A DNA stretch of 64,000 nt, from NCBI RefSeq assembly GCF_945277285.1, contig NZ_CALYPR010000005.1, positions 1 to 64,000 on the forward strand, in the 5' to 3' direction. A model generated the notes under the pieces. It searched no databases. It saw only the letters and a program-made list of their open reading frames with translations, and was not told the origin of the DNA. A program made the translations under genes and the position numbers. This DNA is from an uncultured Bartonella sp. (GTDB taxonomy: Bacteria > Pseudomonadota > Alphaproteobacteria > Rhizobiales > Rhizobiaceae). Numbering within the stretch: position 1 is the stretch's first letter; each line of letters opens with the position of its first letter. This document shows positions 63,633-64,000 of this stretch, one piece after another.

Positions 63633-64000
63633 TCAGTCCGTTTCAATGCGGATAGGAATAGTATTTCCGGTGGGAAAATTATCCATGCAATCGCCCAATT
63701 TTCCTAAATGTACAAGATGCTCCGAGTAGCGGAAATCTTTATAGAAAATAGCAAGATTGCCCCATGGAATATAATAGGTGACATCGCCTCGTTTCGGTTC
63801 AAAACCTTCTGGCTCCTCATCAAGAGAAAGTTTTTTCGGCAAAGTGGCTATTTTTTCGGTGCCGTTAAAATCGCTGAGTGAAAGTTCAAGCGGCAGAAGC
63901 TTTAAGAATGCGCGCGCTTGTTTACTATCATCAAGTTTAATCGGGCACGTTTTGTTGTCATCCAAAAAAACAACCGTGATCGTGTTTTGTTGACGATCTT
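63633..64000 (-). CDS. Cyclophilin-like fold protein, 5' end beyond the window
   Basis: The visible C-terminal 120 or so codons include ARAFLKLLPLELSLSDFNG, GDVTYYIPWGNLAIFYKDF and LVHLGKLGDCMD. This matches the small cyclophilin-like proteins (TM1367/cyclophilin_like2 group), whose function is not known. The frame stays open to the window edge and reads ITVVFLDDNKTCPI, the usual first strand of the fold, so only a few codons are missing. A TTG at 63963-63965 is not the start. Confidence 0.75.
   Translation of the reverse strand, partial: DRQQNTITVVFLDDNKTCPIKLDDSKQARAFLKLLPLELSLSDFNGTEKIATLPKKLSLDEEPEGFEPKRGDVTYYIPWGNLAIFYKDFRYSEHLVHLGKLGDCMDNFPTGNTIPIRIETD

Noticed and set aside
1..64000. 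CRISPR array or prophage structural genes
   Set aside because: No series of evenly spaced repeats and no capsid, tail or integrase genes were seen on either strand.

Overview
The window looks like chromosomal sequence of an alphaproteobacterium of the Hyphomicrobiales (Rhizobiales), probably a Bartonellaceae-type host-associated bacterium with moderate GC, for example one of the insect-gut Bartonella. This is inferred from gene content and codon style (cydDCABX order, CbtBA under a cobalamin riboswitch, gsi and pxp genes, lactate and tetronate use); no ribosomal RNA or marker gene is present to prove it.

Layout. (1) 1-9.8 kb is an accessory region: a degenerate initiator-type tRNA, a Gabija-like OLD nuclease/UvrD helicase pair, IS5-type transposase debris, a 264-bp MITE-like element with a CTAG duplication, a large SF1 helicase with a coiled-coil insert, and a ClbS/DfsB-like protein whose 5' end also exists as a broken copy on the other side of the helicase. 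(2) 9.9-17.4 kb holds cytochrome bd oxidase and its assembly transporter (cydDCABX) with a divergent LysR regulator. (3) 17.4-22.4 kb has a decayed MFS gene and a sulfonate/taurine-type ABC importer with an acyl-CoA-dehydrogenase-like flavoprotein. (4) 22.9-25.9 kb is L-lactate use (lldP, lldD). (5) 26.4-34.8 kb is metal acquisition: a siderophore-interacting reductase with two half-ABC transporters, a decayed TetR gene, a TonB-dependent copper receptor and a DUF2946-like protein. (6) 35-38.9 kb has two small oxidoreductases and LysR and GntR regulators.

(7) 39.1-53.2 kb, with dppA at 60.8-61.6 kb, is a peptide/glutathione scavenging block: 5-oxoprolinase PxpA and a PxpB-PxpC fusion, a biotin carboxylase/biotin carrier fusion, a DmpA-type aminopeptidase, a GsiA-type ATPase, two tandem GsiB-type binding proteins, GsiC/GsiD permeases, isoaspartyl peptidase and D-aminopeptidase DppA. 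(8) A 7.3-kb tetronate operon (ltnD-otnK-otnI-deoR-denD-otnC-MFS, 53.6-60.3 kb) sits between iaaA and a second copy of the last 110 bp of iaaA plus its terminator, which marks it as an insertion. (9) 61.8-64 kb carries cbtBA behind a cobalamin riboswitch, a histidine-phosphatase-like protein that lacks expected catalytic residues, and the 3' part of a cyclophilin-like gene cut by the window end.

The best candidates for something undescribed are the helicase/ClbS unit next to the Gabija-like pair, the iaaA-flanked tetronate island, and an octamer (CCGGTTTT/AAAACCGG) that is frequent over most of the window but not seen in the accessory first 10 kb.
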